A stretch of 64,000 bases of DNA from Betaproteobacteria bacterium (GTDB lineage: Bacteria > Pseudomonadota > Gammaproteobacteria > Burkholderiales > Burkholderiaceae_F): assembly GCA_016861185.1 (NCBI GenBank), contig BOKW01000007.1:62001-126000 (forward strand). Reading direction: 5' to 3'. A model generated the notes under the pieces. That model did no database searches. It was not told the origin of the DNA and saw only the letters and a program-made list of their open reading frames with translations. The translations under genes and the position numbers were made by a program. Shown here piece after piece: positions 44,013 through 54,900 of the stretch (position 1 is its first letter; each line of letters starts with the position of its first letter).

Positions 44013-44093
44013 CTACGCGCGCCGATCGACTCTTTCCGCCAGAGGCCGGAAAAAGCCGAAAAAGTAAAAGAAGTAGAAGCGCGCAGCGGTCAT
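44013..44093 (-). CDS. Phe/Tyr-rich leader peptide for aroG attenuation
   Basis: A 26-codon reading frame from ATG 44093 to TAG. Residues 6-15 are FYFFYFFGFF: seven Phe and two Tyr in ten codons. Such clusters exist only in attenuation leaders, as in the Phe-rich pheA leader peptide of E. coli. When charged tRNA-Phe or tRNA-Tyr is short, a ribosome stalled here leaves the segment CTGGCGG (codons 18-20) free to pair with the terminator's 5' arm, so transcription continues into aroG. No strong ribosome site is visible; a GTG eleven codons upstream could be an alternative start. Confidence 0.85.
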   Translation of the reverse strand: MTAARFYFFYFFGFFRPLAERVDRRA

Positions 44094-44133
44094 TTCGATC
44101 GCGCGCGGTCGGCGAGACGCGCGCACGGACGGC

Positions 44134-44163
44134 ACTGTAGCCGAATCGGCCGCAGCGCGGCAA
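44134..44163 (-). promoter_or_regulatory. Probable sigma-70 promoter of the aroG leader
   Basis: On the minus strand, TTGCCG (44158-44163) and TACAGT (44134-44139) are 18 bp apart. Transcription would begin near 44127, leaving about 34 nt before the leader peptide. The match is fair, and the position is right for an attenuated leader. Confidence 0.55.
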
Positions 44164-44191
44164 GCCGCCGGCTTGCCGCAGATCAACACCG

Positions 44192-44911
44192 TCAGAACCG
44201 CAGCCGCATGCCGACGTTGGCGCTGTTGGCGAGCCCGCCCGCGTAGGCGTCGTCGCCTTCGGCGGCCGGGTCGCTCAAGCGATAGCCGCCGTACAGGGAG
44301 AAGTTGGGGCTCAGCGAATAGCTGACCCGCAGACCGAGGTCGAGCGAACGACCGCGCAGCGTCGTCGGACTGTCGGCGTCGAAGGCGAGCCGCCATTTGT
44401 CCGCGAGGCGACCCTCGCCCGCGAAGTGCACCTGCGGCAGGCCGCCGAGACGCAGGCGCTGGCCGAAAGTGAGCCCGGGGCGCAGCACGTCGCCGGACGC
44501 GCGCAGGTTGGTCGTGACGCCGACCTTCCACTGCCAGTCGCGCCGTTCGAGGATGGTGTAGCGGTAGGTCGCGCGATACGGATCGAGCCGCAGCGTCGGC
44601 GCGTTCGACAGCGTCGCGAACGAAACGCCGTCCAGCGAGCGCGCGTAATCGGCGCCGGCCAGCGGCGTCGTGCTGAGCCGCAGTTCATGGCGCGGAGCGA
44701 TCCAGGCCGTGCCTTCCAGCCGCGGACCGAAGGCCGGGACCTGCCAGCGCGAAGAGATCAGCGGCGCCGAGTCGATCAGCCGGTAAAGCGGAGCAACGCT
44801 GCCTTCGCCGGCCGGCGTCGGTTCGGCGGCGGGCGCCGGCAGGGCGATTGCGAACGCGCCCAGCGCGATCGACGCGCGAAGCGTTCGGTGGAAGACGGGG
44901 CGATGGTGCAT
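44192..44911 (-). CDS. Outer-membrane beta-barrel-like protein, unknown
   Basis: A 239-residue exported protein. ATG 44911 follows GGAGGACTT. The signal peptide ends ALGAFAIALPAPAAE. The mature part alternates polar and aromatic residues (RHELRLSTTPLAG, RATYRYTILERRDWQWKVGVTTNL, KWRLAFDADSPTTLRGRSLDLGLRVSYSLSPNFSLYGGYRL) and ends in NVGMRLRF, with the terminal Phe of outer membrane barrels. About eight strands are likely. No family name is certain. Confidence 0.75.
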   Translation of the reverse strand: MHHRPVFHRTLRASIALGAFAIALPAPAAEPTPAGEGSVAPLYRLIDSAPLISSRWQVPAFGPRLEGTAWIAPRHELRLSTTPLAGADYARSLDGVSFATLSNAPTLRLDPYRATYRYTILERRDWQWKVGVTTNLRASGDVLRPGLTFGQRLRLGGLPQVHFAGEGRLADKWRLAFDADSPTTLRGRSLDLGLRVSYSLSPNFSLYGGYRLSDPAAEGDDAYAGGLANSANVGMRLRF

Positions 44912-45078
44912 AAGTCCTCCTCCATTCGCAGTTGCCGGTGGCCCGGCCCACGCATGCATTGCAGCGCGAATCCCTGCCGCTTGCCAAGTAGACGAACGCA
45001 TGAATCTTCGACATCCCTCGCCGGCGGCTGTTCGAAGTCAAGCGAACGGGGGCTTGCTGTGGCTCGGCGGCAACAGCT

Positions 45079-46023
45079 TCAGGCGGCGAAGAAGTACCAG
45101 GTGAGGTGGAAAAACACCGGTGCGGCAAAGGACAAGGCGTCGAGCCGGTCGAGCACGCCGCGCGACAGCTGCACGCCCTCGTACCACTCGCGCGCGCCGA
45201 GGCTGCGTTTGATCGAGGCCAGCACCAGCCCGCCCATGAAGCCGGCCACGACGATCGCCGTCGACATCAGCGCCGCCTGCCACCACGCGAACGGCGTCAT
45301 CCACCACAGCGCGGTTCCGAGCAGCGTGGCGCCCAGCCCGCCGATCAGCACGCCTTCGCGGCTCTTGTTCGGATTGGAGCGCAGCGGCGTGCGGCCCATC
45401 GCCGCGCTCGCGATCACCGCGAGCAGTTCGGACAGCTGCAGCACGAGCAGGAAGTACAGCAGCAGCAGTGCGCTGCGGTCTTCGTAGCCGGGGATCTCGA
45501 GCCCGGCGATCGCCGGCGCGTGGCTGACGCAGAACACGCTGATCATCAGCCCCCACTGCACCTTGGCGACGCGCTCGAGGTAGCGTTCGGTGTCCTGCTT
45601 CAGCGCCATCACGACCGGCAGCACGAGGAACACGTACACGGGAATCAGCACCGCGTACATGCCGTGCCAGCCCGTGTAGACGAGCGCGTACTGCAGCGGG
45701 ATCACGACGTAGAAGGCGAGCACCAGCGCCCAGTGGTCCGACGGCTTGATCGGGGTGAGCGCGACGAACTCGCGCAGCGCGAAGAACGAGGCGATCGCGA
45801 AGATCAGCACCAGCGCGCCGCCGCCCGCCGCAAACGCGATCGCGAAAAGCAGCACGATCGCCCACGACGCGCGGATGCGCGCGTTGAGCTGGGCGATCCA
45901 CGCGAGCTTGACGACGTCGGCGGTGCGCGCCTGCAGCCAGCCGCCGAGCGCGGTCGCGGTCGCGAACAGCAGGATCAATCCGCCCAGCACCGCGAAGAAG
46001 GTCTCGTGCAGTGTCAGTTGCAT
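45079..46023 (-). CDS. CdsA-like phosphatidate cytidylyltransferase
   Basis: A 314-residue inner membrane protein with about eight helices. It resembles CDP-diglyceride synthases, with the C-terminal signature-like stretch SREGVLIGGLGATLLGTALWWMTPFAWWQ and FMGGLVLASIKRSLGAREWYEGVQLSRGVLDRLDALSFAAPVFFHLTWYF. The pairing with a PlsC-like acyltransferase 8 nt upstream supports a lipid-synthesis role: the acyltransferase makes phosphatidate, this enzyme activates it with CTP. Housekeeping cdsA is probably elsewhere, so this may be a paralogue. Confidence 0.85.
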   Translation of the reverse strand: MQLTLHETFFAVLGGLILLFATATALGGWLQARTADVVKLAWIAQLNARIRASWAIVLLFAIAFAAGGGALVLIFAIASFFALREFVALTPIKPSDHWALVLAFYVVIPLQYALVYTGWHGMYAVLIPVYVFLVLPVVMALKQDTERYLERVAKVQWGLMISVFCVSHAPAIAGLEIPGYEDRSALLLLYFLLVLQLSELLAVIASAAMGRTPLRSNPNKSREGVLIGGLGATLLGTALWWMTPFAWWQAALMSTAIVVAGFMGGLVLASIKRSLGAREWYEGVQLSRGVLDRLDALSFAAPVFFHLTWYFFAA

Positions 46024-46031
46024 CGGCGTTC

Positions 46032-46625
46032 CTACTGCGCCAGCGCGATCACCGCGTCGCGCGCGCGTTCCAGGAACTGCTCCTTCGACTCGCCTTCGCG
46101 CAGCGCGATCGGCGCGCCGAAGCGCACCGTGCAGATGATCGGCACCGGCAACAGTGCGCCTTTCGGCATGCTGCGGTGGAGGTTCTCGAGATAAACGGGG
46201 ATCAGCTCGACCTGCGGAAACTCGGTCGCGAGCCGGTACAGCCCCGATTTGAACGGCCCCGGCAGCGGCTGCGCCGCGCGCGTGCCCTCGGGAAAAATGA
46301 TCAGCGAAAACCCGTGTTCGAGCGCGTCGCGCAGCGGATCGAGCGGATCGGCCTCGGGATCCTCGCGCGCGCGGTCGATCATCACGACGTTCAGCTCGTC
46401 GCGCGCGATCTGCGTGCGCAATCCGCCGCCGCCCCAGTAGTCCTTTGCCGCCACCGGGCGCGTGTTCGCGCGCAGACTGCCCGGCAGCGCCGCCCACAGC
46501 ACGACCGTGTCCATGTGGCTCGTGTGATTGGCGAAGTAGATGCGCTGATTCGCGCTCGGCGCCGAACCGATCCAGCGCGGGTACGCCCCGACCAGCGTGC
46601 GCACCAGCCACACGATCGGCGGCAT
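46032..46625 (-). CDS. 1-acylglycerol-3-phosphate acyltransferase (PlsC-like)
   Basis: Acylates lysophosphatidate to phosphatidate at the inner membrane. The ATG at 46625 gives 197 aa; a GTG 48 nt upstream is possible. The catalytic motif is NHTSHMDTVVL (HX4D), followed by the Gly-rich region KDYWGGGGLRTQIARDELNVVMIDRAR, FPEGTRAAQPLPGPFKSGLYRLA and VELIPVYLENLHRSMPKG. Gene order PlsC-like then CdsA-like, 8 nt apart, suggests a small glycerophospholipid operon. Confidence 0.9.
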   Translation of the reverse strand: MPPIVWLVRTLVGAYPRWIGSAPSANQRIYFANHTSHMDTVVLWAALPGSLRANTRPVAAKDYWGGGGLRTQIARDELNVVMIDRAREDPEADPLDPLRDALEHGFSLIIFPEGTRAAQPLPGPFKSGLYRLATEFPQVELIPVYLENLHRSMPKGALLPVPIICTVRFGAPIALREGESKEQFLERARDAVIALAQ

Positions 46626-46731
46626 GAACTTGACGGGGAACTTCAAGCGATTTTTCCGGCCGCGTCGCGCCACGCCCCGCGCCGGCGGCTGCTTTCTTTG
46701 CGGGCGGCGCGGATTATGCCCGCGTCGCGCT

Positions 46732-47331
46732 TCAGCGCCGTACCGGGCGCTTGTTCAGCTTGCGTTGCAGCGTGCGGCGATGCATGCCGAGCGCGCGCGC
46801 GGTCGCCGAGATGTTGCCGTTGTTCTGCGCAAGCGCGCGCTGGATGTGTTCCCACGCCAGGCGATCGACGGAAAGCAGTTGCCCCTGCGTGTCGCGCTCG
46901 GCGTTGCCCGCCGAGTGACCGAAAGCCGCTTCGATCGCGTCGGCGTCGACGGGCTTGACCAGGTAGTCGGTCGCGCCGAGCTTGATCGCTTCGACGGCGG
47001 TGGCGACGCTGGCGTAGCCGGTCAGCATCACGATGCGCGTGTTCGGATCTGCCTGCTTGAGTTTCGCAACGAGCGTGAGCCCGGACGGCCCGGGCATGCG
47101 CAGATCGATGACCGCGAACTCCGGGCTCTGCCCGTCGACGATCTCGAGCGCCTCGCCGACCGTGGCCGCGGTCTTGACGGCGTAGCCGCGCCGCTCGAAC
47201 GCGCGCCCCACCGCCCAACGGCACGACTCGTCGTCGTCGACCAGCAGCAGCGTGGGCCGATCGTCGGCGTTTGCCGGCGCGGCGGATGCATCGGCCGCGC
47301 CGCCGTTGTTGTCCTTCGTGTCAGCGCTCAT
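46732..47331 (-). CDS. regA: Response regulator RegA/PrrA/ActR type
   Basis: A 199-residue redox-response regulator. The receiver has the acidic cluster Asp32-34 (LLLVDDDESCRWAVGRAFERRGY), phospho-acceptor Asp76 in FAVIDLRMPGPSGL, and Lys in DYLVKPVDAD. The C-terminus is a Fis-type helix-turn-helix, NISATARALGMHRRTLQRKLNKR, with the RegA-family Arg/Lys-rich recognition helix. It overlaps the regB stop by 11 nt. The kinase and regulator are divergent from the giant multicopper oxidase, which they may control. Confidence 0.93.
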   Translation of the reverse strand: MSADTKDNNGGAADASAAPANADDRPTLLLVDDDESCRWAVGRAFERRGYAVKTAATVGEALEIVDGQSPEFAVIDLRMPGPSGLTLVAKLKQADPNTRIVMLTGYASVATAVEAIKLGATDYLVKPVDADAIEAAFGHSAGNAERDTQGQLLSVDRLAWEHIQRALAQNNGNISATARALGMHRRTLQRKLNKRPVRR

Positions 47332-48676
47332 CGATCGGCAAGGTGATGCGGGCGCAGGTGCCGCCGCCGTCGCGCTCCAGGAACTCGAGCCGCCCGCCGA
47401 CGCGCGCGAGGTTCAGATTTGCAAGAAAGATGCCGAGACCGCAGCCGCTGCCGGCCTTGGTGGTGAACGGCTGCGCTCCCAGACGTTGGCGCACCTCGGG
47501 CGGGATGCCCGGCCCGCGGTCGAGAATGTCGATCTGCAGGCTGTCGTCCCCGCAGCGAAGAACGACGCCGACCGATGCGGGCGAGACATCGGCCGCGTTG
47601 ACGATCAGCGACAGCACGCTCTGCCGCAGCGTCGCACCGGTCCGCAGCGCGGCGCCCTCGTCGCACTGCGCCGTCAGGCTCACCGGCACGCCGGGGCGCA
47701 TCAGCTTGAACCGATCGATCAACTCTTTCACGAAGTCGACCGCCCGCTGCGGCTGGTCTTCGGGCAGTTGGTCCGCGCCGACCGCCACGACCATGTCGCC
47801 CAGCGAACGCTTGCATGCCTGAATCGCGTTCCAGATCGCGTCCAGGTTCGCGCGCTGTTCGTCCGACGAGATCCCGCCGCGCCGCATCTCGCCGACGAGC
47901 ACCGCCATCGTCGTCAGCGGCGTGCTCATCTCGTGCGCCGCGCCCGCGGCCAGCGACGCGAGGTTCAACGCGGACTCCTTGCGCACATCGCGTTCCTTGG
48001 CGTCGGCCGCGATCTTCAGGTGGCGGCGGCCGACCGTCGACACGCGGTAACCGAAGTAGGCGACGATCGCGCCCAGCAGCACGAACTCGGTCGTGTGCGC
48101 GATGCTCTCGAAGTCGGTTCCATGCGCCCGCAGGCTGCCGAGCTGCAGTTCGACGTAGTAGACCTGCAGCAGCGCGTAGGCCGCCAGCGCGGCCGCCAGC
48201 GCGACGCCGGCGTAGCGCCAGTTCAGCACGAGCGCCGCGATGCCTACGTACACGATGTACAGATCGACGAAGGGGTTGTGGCGCGAGCCACCCATCCAGT
48301 ACAGCGCGATCGACAGCCACGCGATGTCGCACAGCAGGTGCACGAAGAACTCGCGTTGCGTCACCGGGTGCGGCTGCCGCAGCCGATAGACGAGGGCCGC
48401 TTCGAGAACGACCAGCGCACCGAAGGTCGCGAACAACTGCGCCAGCGGCAACTCGACGTTCCAGACGAACGCCATCGTGCAGATCGCAGCCAGTTGCACG
48501 AGCGCGGCCACGCCGCGCAACACTGCGAGCACGCGCAACTGGGAACGCAACGAACCGTCCGCGATGGCCGCCCGTCCCGCCATCCGGCCCGCATGCCGAT
48601 CCGGCAGCGCGGCGCCGCGCCGCGGGTGCGACAAAGCGCCGCGCGACACCGTGTCATCTGTCGACACTGCGGACAT
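47321..48676 (-). CDS. regB: Redox-sensing histidine kinase RegB/PrrB type
   Basis: A 451-residue membrane kinase. Six hydrophobic helices cover residues about 48-215. The quinone-binding motif is GGSRHNPF (129-136). The phospho-acceptor is His248 in LAAGAAHEMSTPLTTMAV, and the conserved redox-active Cys is Cys288 in AIQACKRSL. ATPase boxes: SLIVNAADVSP, DILDRGPGIPPEV and GSGCGLGIFLANL. RegB senses the quinone pool and disulfide state and phosphorylates RegA; both genes overlap here. The N-terminal 45 residues are basic and may be an extended cytoplasmic tail. Confidence 0.95.
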   Translation of the reverse strand: MSAVSTDDTVSRGALSHPRRGAALPDRHAGRMAGRAAIADGSLRSQLRVLAVLRGVAALVQLAAICTMAFVWNVELPLAQLFATFGALVVLEAALVYRLRQPHPVTQREFFVHLLCDIAWLSIALYWMGGSRHNPFVDLYIVYVGIAALVLNWRYAGVALAAALAAYALLQVYYVELQLGSLRAHGTDFESIAHTTEFVLLGAIVAYFGYRVSTVGRRHLKIAADAKERDVRKESALNLASLAAGAAHEMSTPLTTMAVLVGEMRRGGISSDEQRANLDAIWNAIQACKRSLGDMVVAVGADQLPEDQPQRAVDFVKELIDRFKLMRPGVPVSLTAQCDEGAALRTGATLRQSVLSLIVNAADVSPASVGVVLRCGDDSLQIDILDRGPGIPPEVRQRLGAQPFTTKAGSGCGLGIFLANLNLARVGGRLEFLERDGGGTCARITLPIDER

Positions 48677-48913
48677 CGAACTACCTTTCGCTTAGCTAAG
48701 ACGGGTTAGGCACTTACCGCACGGATGGTATTGACTTGCTCGCCGCGCGCATTGACGCAGATCGTAGGGACGGCTTCCCATGCAGGGAACAAGCAACTGC
48801 GGCCGGTCTGACATTCGTGGCGAGTTCGCGACAAACGGCCGTTTCTCGGATGCGAGAAAACGCTAGTGACGGCGGGCCGGTATGAGCCCGCCACTGGAAG
48901 GGAGGAGCCCACG

Positions 48914-51900
48914 ATGTCGAACGAGCGCGACGTTGCCGCACTGCGGCTGAACCCGATCGGTGCTGTCCGCCGGCCCTTGTTGGCCGCAACCTTGCTGGTC
49001 GCGGCATTCCTTGCGACGAGCGCAGCGCAGGCGCAAGGCACGTGCGCGCGCACGCTGACGGCCGACGTGGTCGCCTTCGACCAGCCGCTCATGTACAACC
49101 GGCTGGGCGCGGCGAACATCAACGGCATGATGTACGCGCTCAAGCGCGACGTCGTGTTCAACGACCGGGGCAATCCGGCCGATTCGGACAACCTCAAGCC
49201 GCTGACCCAGGTCACCCGCACGGATCTCGCGGGCAACGTCGAACTGCGCCCCGACAAGCGGCCGCGCCCGCTCGTGCTGCGCATCGCGAGGGGCGACTGC
49301 CTGCAGGTGACGCTGACCAACCTGCTGACGCCGCTGGCCAATCCCAACAAGACGCCGCGTCCGCTCGACACGCCGCCGTTCAATGTCATCGTGGACGAGC
49401 AGGTGGCCGACCGGCACGTCGGTTTTCACGTCAACGGCATGCAGCTCGTCAACAGCATCGCCGACGACAGCAGCTTCGTCGGCAAGAACGCCAACAGCCT
49501 GACCGGCGCCGACGGCTCCGGTTCGGCGCAGCCGCGCACGCAGGTCTACACGCTGTACGGGGAAAAGGAGGGCGTGTTCCTCGTCACGAGCTATGGATCG
49601 ACGATCGGTTCCGACGCCAACCAGGGCAATTCGAGCAATGGCCTGTTCGGGCAGGTCATCGTCGAGCCCAAGGGCGCGCGCATCTATCGCAGCCTGGTGC
49701 TCGAAGAGGAGATGCGTCTGGTCACGACGGGACGGACCGCGTCCGGTCATCCGGTCATCGACTACGAGGCCATCTATCCGAACCAGGCACCGTGGACGCT
49801 CGAAGGCAAGGCCGGGCTGCCGATCCTCAACACGCTCCAGGGCAACGCGATCGTGCATTCGGAACTCGAGGCGATGATCCTCGGACCGAATGCCGACGGC
49901 ACGTTCCCGCCTTCGACTTATCCGCTCGAAAGCAAGAACCTGCGCAATCCGACGATCCCGAATCGTCTGGAGCCGTTCCGCGACTTCGCGCAGCTCTGGC
50001 ACGACGAGCCGTCGGCCACGCAGGCCTTCCCGGGTTTCTATAACGACCCGGTCTTCGGGTACGTGCTGGCCGGCGTCAAGGACGGCTTCATGATCAACTT
50101 CGGCTCAGGCGGCATCGGCAGCGAGATCATCGCGAACCGGCTCGGCGTGGGACCGATGCACGACTGCCTGACCTGTACGTACGAGGAGTTCTTCCTGACC
50201 TCGTTCACCGTCGGCGATCCCGCGCTGCTGGTCGATGTTCCGGCCAACGTCGGGCTCGAGGCATTGGCGCCCGGACAGGCGCCCGACCCGGCGTTCGTCG
50301 GGCCGAAAGCGAACTACGCGCTGTACCCCGCCGATCCTTCGAACATCCATCACACGTACATCGGCGACTTCGTCAAGTTCCGCAACACGCACGTCGGCAA
50401 GGAACAGCACGTCTTCCACCTGCACAACCACCAGTGGCTGTACAACCCGAACGACGACAACGCCAACTACCTCGACGCGCAAGGCCTTGGACCGGGCATC
50501 GGCTACACGTACGAGATCAACTTCGGCGGTTCGGGCAACCGCAACAAGAGCGCGGGCGACGCGATCTTCCATTGCCACTTCTACCCGCATTTCGCGCAGG
50601 GCATGTGGTACCACTGGCGCCACTACGACGTGCTCGAAGAGGGCTCGCTGCTCGACGTCAGCGTCGCGCCGCGGCGTGACGCCGCCGGCGCGCTCGTCGC
50701 GCCGGTGACGGTCGCCGGCAAGCCGGGCACGTTCCATGGACTGCGCTGGGCGCTGAAGGAAGGCACGCCGGCTGCGGGCGCACGCGCGCATCCGGACGGC
50801 GAAGTGATCGCAGGCATCCCGATCGTCGGCATCGTTCCGCTGCCGGGCAAAGGCATGGCGCCGTTGCCGGCCAAGGTCACCGTCAAGGCGAATCCGCTGA
50901 CGACGCCGACCGGGCGTCCGGTCGGAAGCCTTGCGCAAATCGACCGCACCGACATGCTCGGCCCCGACGGCATCGCCGGCACGGCAGACGACAAGAACCC
51001 GGGCTATCCGTTCTGGATCGCAGGGATCGAAGATGTCGTCGGCCAGCGCCCGCCGACACCGGTGCTCGACATGCTCGACCGCGCGAAGGCCACGCAACTG
51101 GCCAGCTCCGGCAATCCGCTGTGGGCCGGCATCAAGCCCGACCAGGCCGACGGCCACGACGGCGGCCTGCCGCGCAGCGCGCTGCAGGGCTACGCCGCCG
51201 GCGGCGCCACCGAGGCCAACGTCGTCAGTGCACGCGACTTCACCAAGATCGTCGGCAAGGCCAAACCCGTGTACTACCCGGAGGAAGGCACCGACGCCGA
51301 GAAAGTCGCGATGCGCTTCCACAGCGTGCGCGCGCACTCGACCGTCAGGATGGATTTGACGACGGGTCAGGCGGTCGCGGGAACGTTCGTGACCAACGGT
51401 GCGCCGCCCGCGGTGGGCGCCCCGTACCACGAACCCTGCGTCGACGACAACGGCGCGCGCCTCGGCGCCGGCTTCCTCGGCAGCTTCTTCAGCGGCGAAG
51501 CGGGCAGCGCCGCCGCCAGCGTCGGCGCCTCGCTGCCGGGCGCAGGCTTCATGAACACGCGCGGTCGCAGCGCCTTCAACGCCGATACGCCGCGCAAGTA
51601 CAAGGGCGCGAACATCCAGTTCGACGCGATCCTGAACAAGGTCGGCTACCACTTCCCGCAGCAGCGGATCATCACGCTGTGGGAGGACGCGGTGCCCGTG
51701 ATCAACAAGGAGCAGCCGCCGGAGCCGCTCGTGATGCGGCTCAACACCTTCGACTGCGCCGTGTATTCGCACACGAACCTCGTGCCCGAGTACTACGAGA
51801 TGGACGATTACCAGGTGCGCACGCCGACCGACATCATCGGCCAGCACATCCATCTTCCGAAGTGGGATCTGACGACGACCGACGGCGCCGCCAACGGCTG

Positions 51901-54900
51901 GAACTACGAGGACGGCACGCTGGCGCCGGGCGCCGTGCGCGAGCGCATCCACGCGATCAACGAGTGGAACTTCGAGCACATGTGCGCCGGCCACGACCCG
52001 GTTCTTCCGCTCGAGTCGGGACAAGCCACGCCCAAGCCGCACGTGTGCCCGGCGGGCACGCTCAAAGCCGGCGAGACGGTGACGGTGCCGGAACTGACCG
52101 CGAAAGCGCATCCGTACTTCGGCCAGTTCAACCGCGCCGACTGGGTTGGCGCGCGCACGACGATGCAGCGCTGGTTCGCCGACCCGGTGGTCAATACCGA
52201 CGGCGTGGACCGCGGGCTCGGCATCATCTTCACGCACGACCACTACGGGCCGTCGTCGCATCAGCAGATCGGCCTGTACGCGACCGTGCTGACGCAGCCT
52301 GCGGGTTCGACCTGGGTGCACAGCGAAACCGGCCAGCAGCTCGGCGCCGGTCCGAACGGCACCGGCGGCCGCATGGACGGAGGCCCGACCTCCTGGCAGG
52401 CGGCGATCCTGCCGCCGTCGTCGGCACCGGCCGGCGTGACGACACAGCCGGAAACCGTCGGCGCGTTCCGCGAGTTCTATTTCGAGTTCAGCGACTTCCA
52501 GCACGCGTACGAGGCCGGCAAGTACGTCGGCGCAGGGCCCGACGGGCGCCCGCTCGCCGCCTACGCACCGCCGCCGGCCGGATTCGATCCGATCGCCTGG
52601 ATCCCGAACCCCGGCAACGTCTCCGGCACGACGATCACCGACTCGTTCCGAGTGGCGATCAATCCGCCCGCGCGCTTCCAGATCAATCCGCTCTATCCGG
52701 ATCTGGTCGTCGAGGCGCGGGACTGTGTGAAGAACGCGGCTGGCGCCGTGCTGCTGACGCGGCCGTGCCCGCAGGCGATCGACGTCCAGGACCCGGGCAT
52801 GCACGTCGTCAACTATCGCAACGAGCCGATCGCGCTGCGCGTGTTCGATCCCGACAAGGTCGGGCCGGACGGCAAGCGCGGCATGCAGGCCGACGGCATC
52901 GAAGGCGACCTGGCGTTCGCGCTCGCTTCGAAGATCGTCAACAAGGACGGAACGACCGCGCCGATCAACCGCAAGATCGCGGCGCTGAACAAGTCCGAGC
53001 AGCAGCTTGGCTTCTGGACGAAAACGCTGAACGCGCCATCGGCGATGGACGCGGGCGATCCCTTCACGCCGATGATCCGCGCTTACGCGGGCGACACGAT
53101 CCGCGTGAAGATCCAGGCCGGCGGCCACGAGGAAGAGCACAACGCATCGATCTCCGGCATGAAGTGGCTGCAGGGCGGCTCAGGCCACGGCAAACAGCCG
53201 AACGCGGGCTGGCGCGGTTCGCAGGCGGCCGGCATCTCCGAGCAGTTCACGCTCGCGATGCCGATCGTTCCGCCGGCCAATACGCCGACGGGCGGGGGCA
53301 CGATCACGCAGCGCGACTACCTGTACAACATCGACTCGTCGATGGACGGCTGGTGGAGCGGCACCTGGGGTCTGGTGCGTGCGTACGACGTGCTTCGCAG
53401 CGATCTGTTCGCGTTGCCCAACAACACGAACGTGAAGCCGGACCGTATCGCCAACCGGCGCAATTTCGACGGCGTGTGCCCGACGACGGCGCCCGTGCGC
53501 AACGTCAGCGTGGTGGCGATCCTGGCCAACGACCTGCTGCCCAATGCGGGCGTGACGATCAGGCCGGCGGGTACCGACAACCAGCACGTCGGCGCGTTGC
53601 TGAACGGCGCGGGCGGGACGCTGGTCTACAACCCGCGCGAAACGGAGGTGGGCGGTAAGGACGCCGGCGAAGACGCACCGGCTCTCGCGACGCTGACGCA
53701 CCAAGGTCCGATCCACGATCCGACGGCCATGCTGTGGGTTCGTCTGGAGGACCTGAAGCCGCGCGGTCCCGCGACGGGCGCGTGCAGGGACGGCAGGAAC
53801 ATGCCTGGCGTGGCCAACGCCGAGTGTCCGGTCGAGCTGAAGTCGGGTATCCGGCCCGAGCCGCTGGTATTGCGCGCCAACGCCGGCGAGTGCGTCAACC
53901 TGACGATCTACAACCGCCTGCCGGAGAAAGCGCCCGATCTGCCGACGCTCAGCAACCTGATGGGCGTCAACAAGCGCGACCGCGACCGGCCCGAGGGATC
54001 GATCCCGTTCGACAACAACCTGATCCGCGCATCGACGCATGTCGGCATCAGTCCGCAACTGCCGGCGCTCGACGTCCGGGCCGATCTCGGCGTGAACGTC
54101 GGCGCCAACATTACGCAGACGGTGCCGCCGGCGACGTTGGTGAACGGCAAGCCGAAGACGAACATCGGCACGTTCCGCTGGTACGTGGGCGACCTCGCCT
54201 CTGCGCCGGCGTCGGGCGGCAATGTCAACGCCGTGGCCACGCCGGTCGAATTCGGCGGCTTCGGCCTGTCGCCCGCCGACAAGATCAAGCAGGGTCAGAA
54301 GTCGATGATGGGCGGCATGGTCGCGCTTCCGCCCGGATCGACGTGGACCGAGGACGCAGGCCAGCACGCGCAGGCAACGGTGACGCGCACGGACGGCACG
54401 ACGTTCCGCGACTTCATGCTGGTGATGGCGAAGGACCTGAACCAGCGCTACAAGGACGGTGCGGCGGTCGAGCACATGAACGGCGAAGGTCTCGGCATTC
54501 CGGAGGACAGCCAGGAGAACAGCAACATGGCGTTCAACTACGGCATCGAACCGCTGTGGTTCCGCTTCGGCATCCTGCCGCAGGCGCCGTTCGGCGGTGC
54601 GGGCTGCGGGCCGGGCTGCTACGGCGGCGTGCCGAACGCGCACGCGGCCTACAGCAACTCGATCGCCGGTAACGCCGATCCGGCCACGCCGGTGTTCAAG
54701 GCCAAGGCCGGCGACGAAGTGCGGATCCACTCGGCCGTTCCGCACGGGACTTCGCGCGGCACGACGCTCGCCTTCCACGGTCACATCTGGCAGCGCGACC
54801 CGTACGTGTGTCCGGGCGAAGCGCGCAACGGGCTCGCCGGCGCCTGCAACATGAACACCGTCGGCTCGCGCGCGATCGGCGACAACCCGATGGGCTTCGC

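Noticed and set aside
50105..53140. 1011-codon open frame on the minus strand inside the oxidase gene
   Set aside because: It is the antisense shadow of a high-GC coding gene. Its Arg/His/Val-rich product has no domain pattern, while the plus strand has clear copper motifs.
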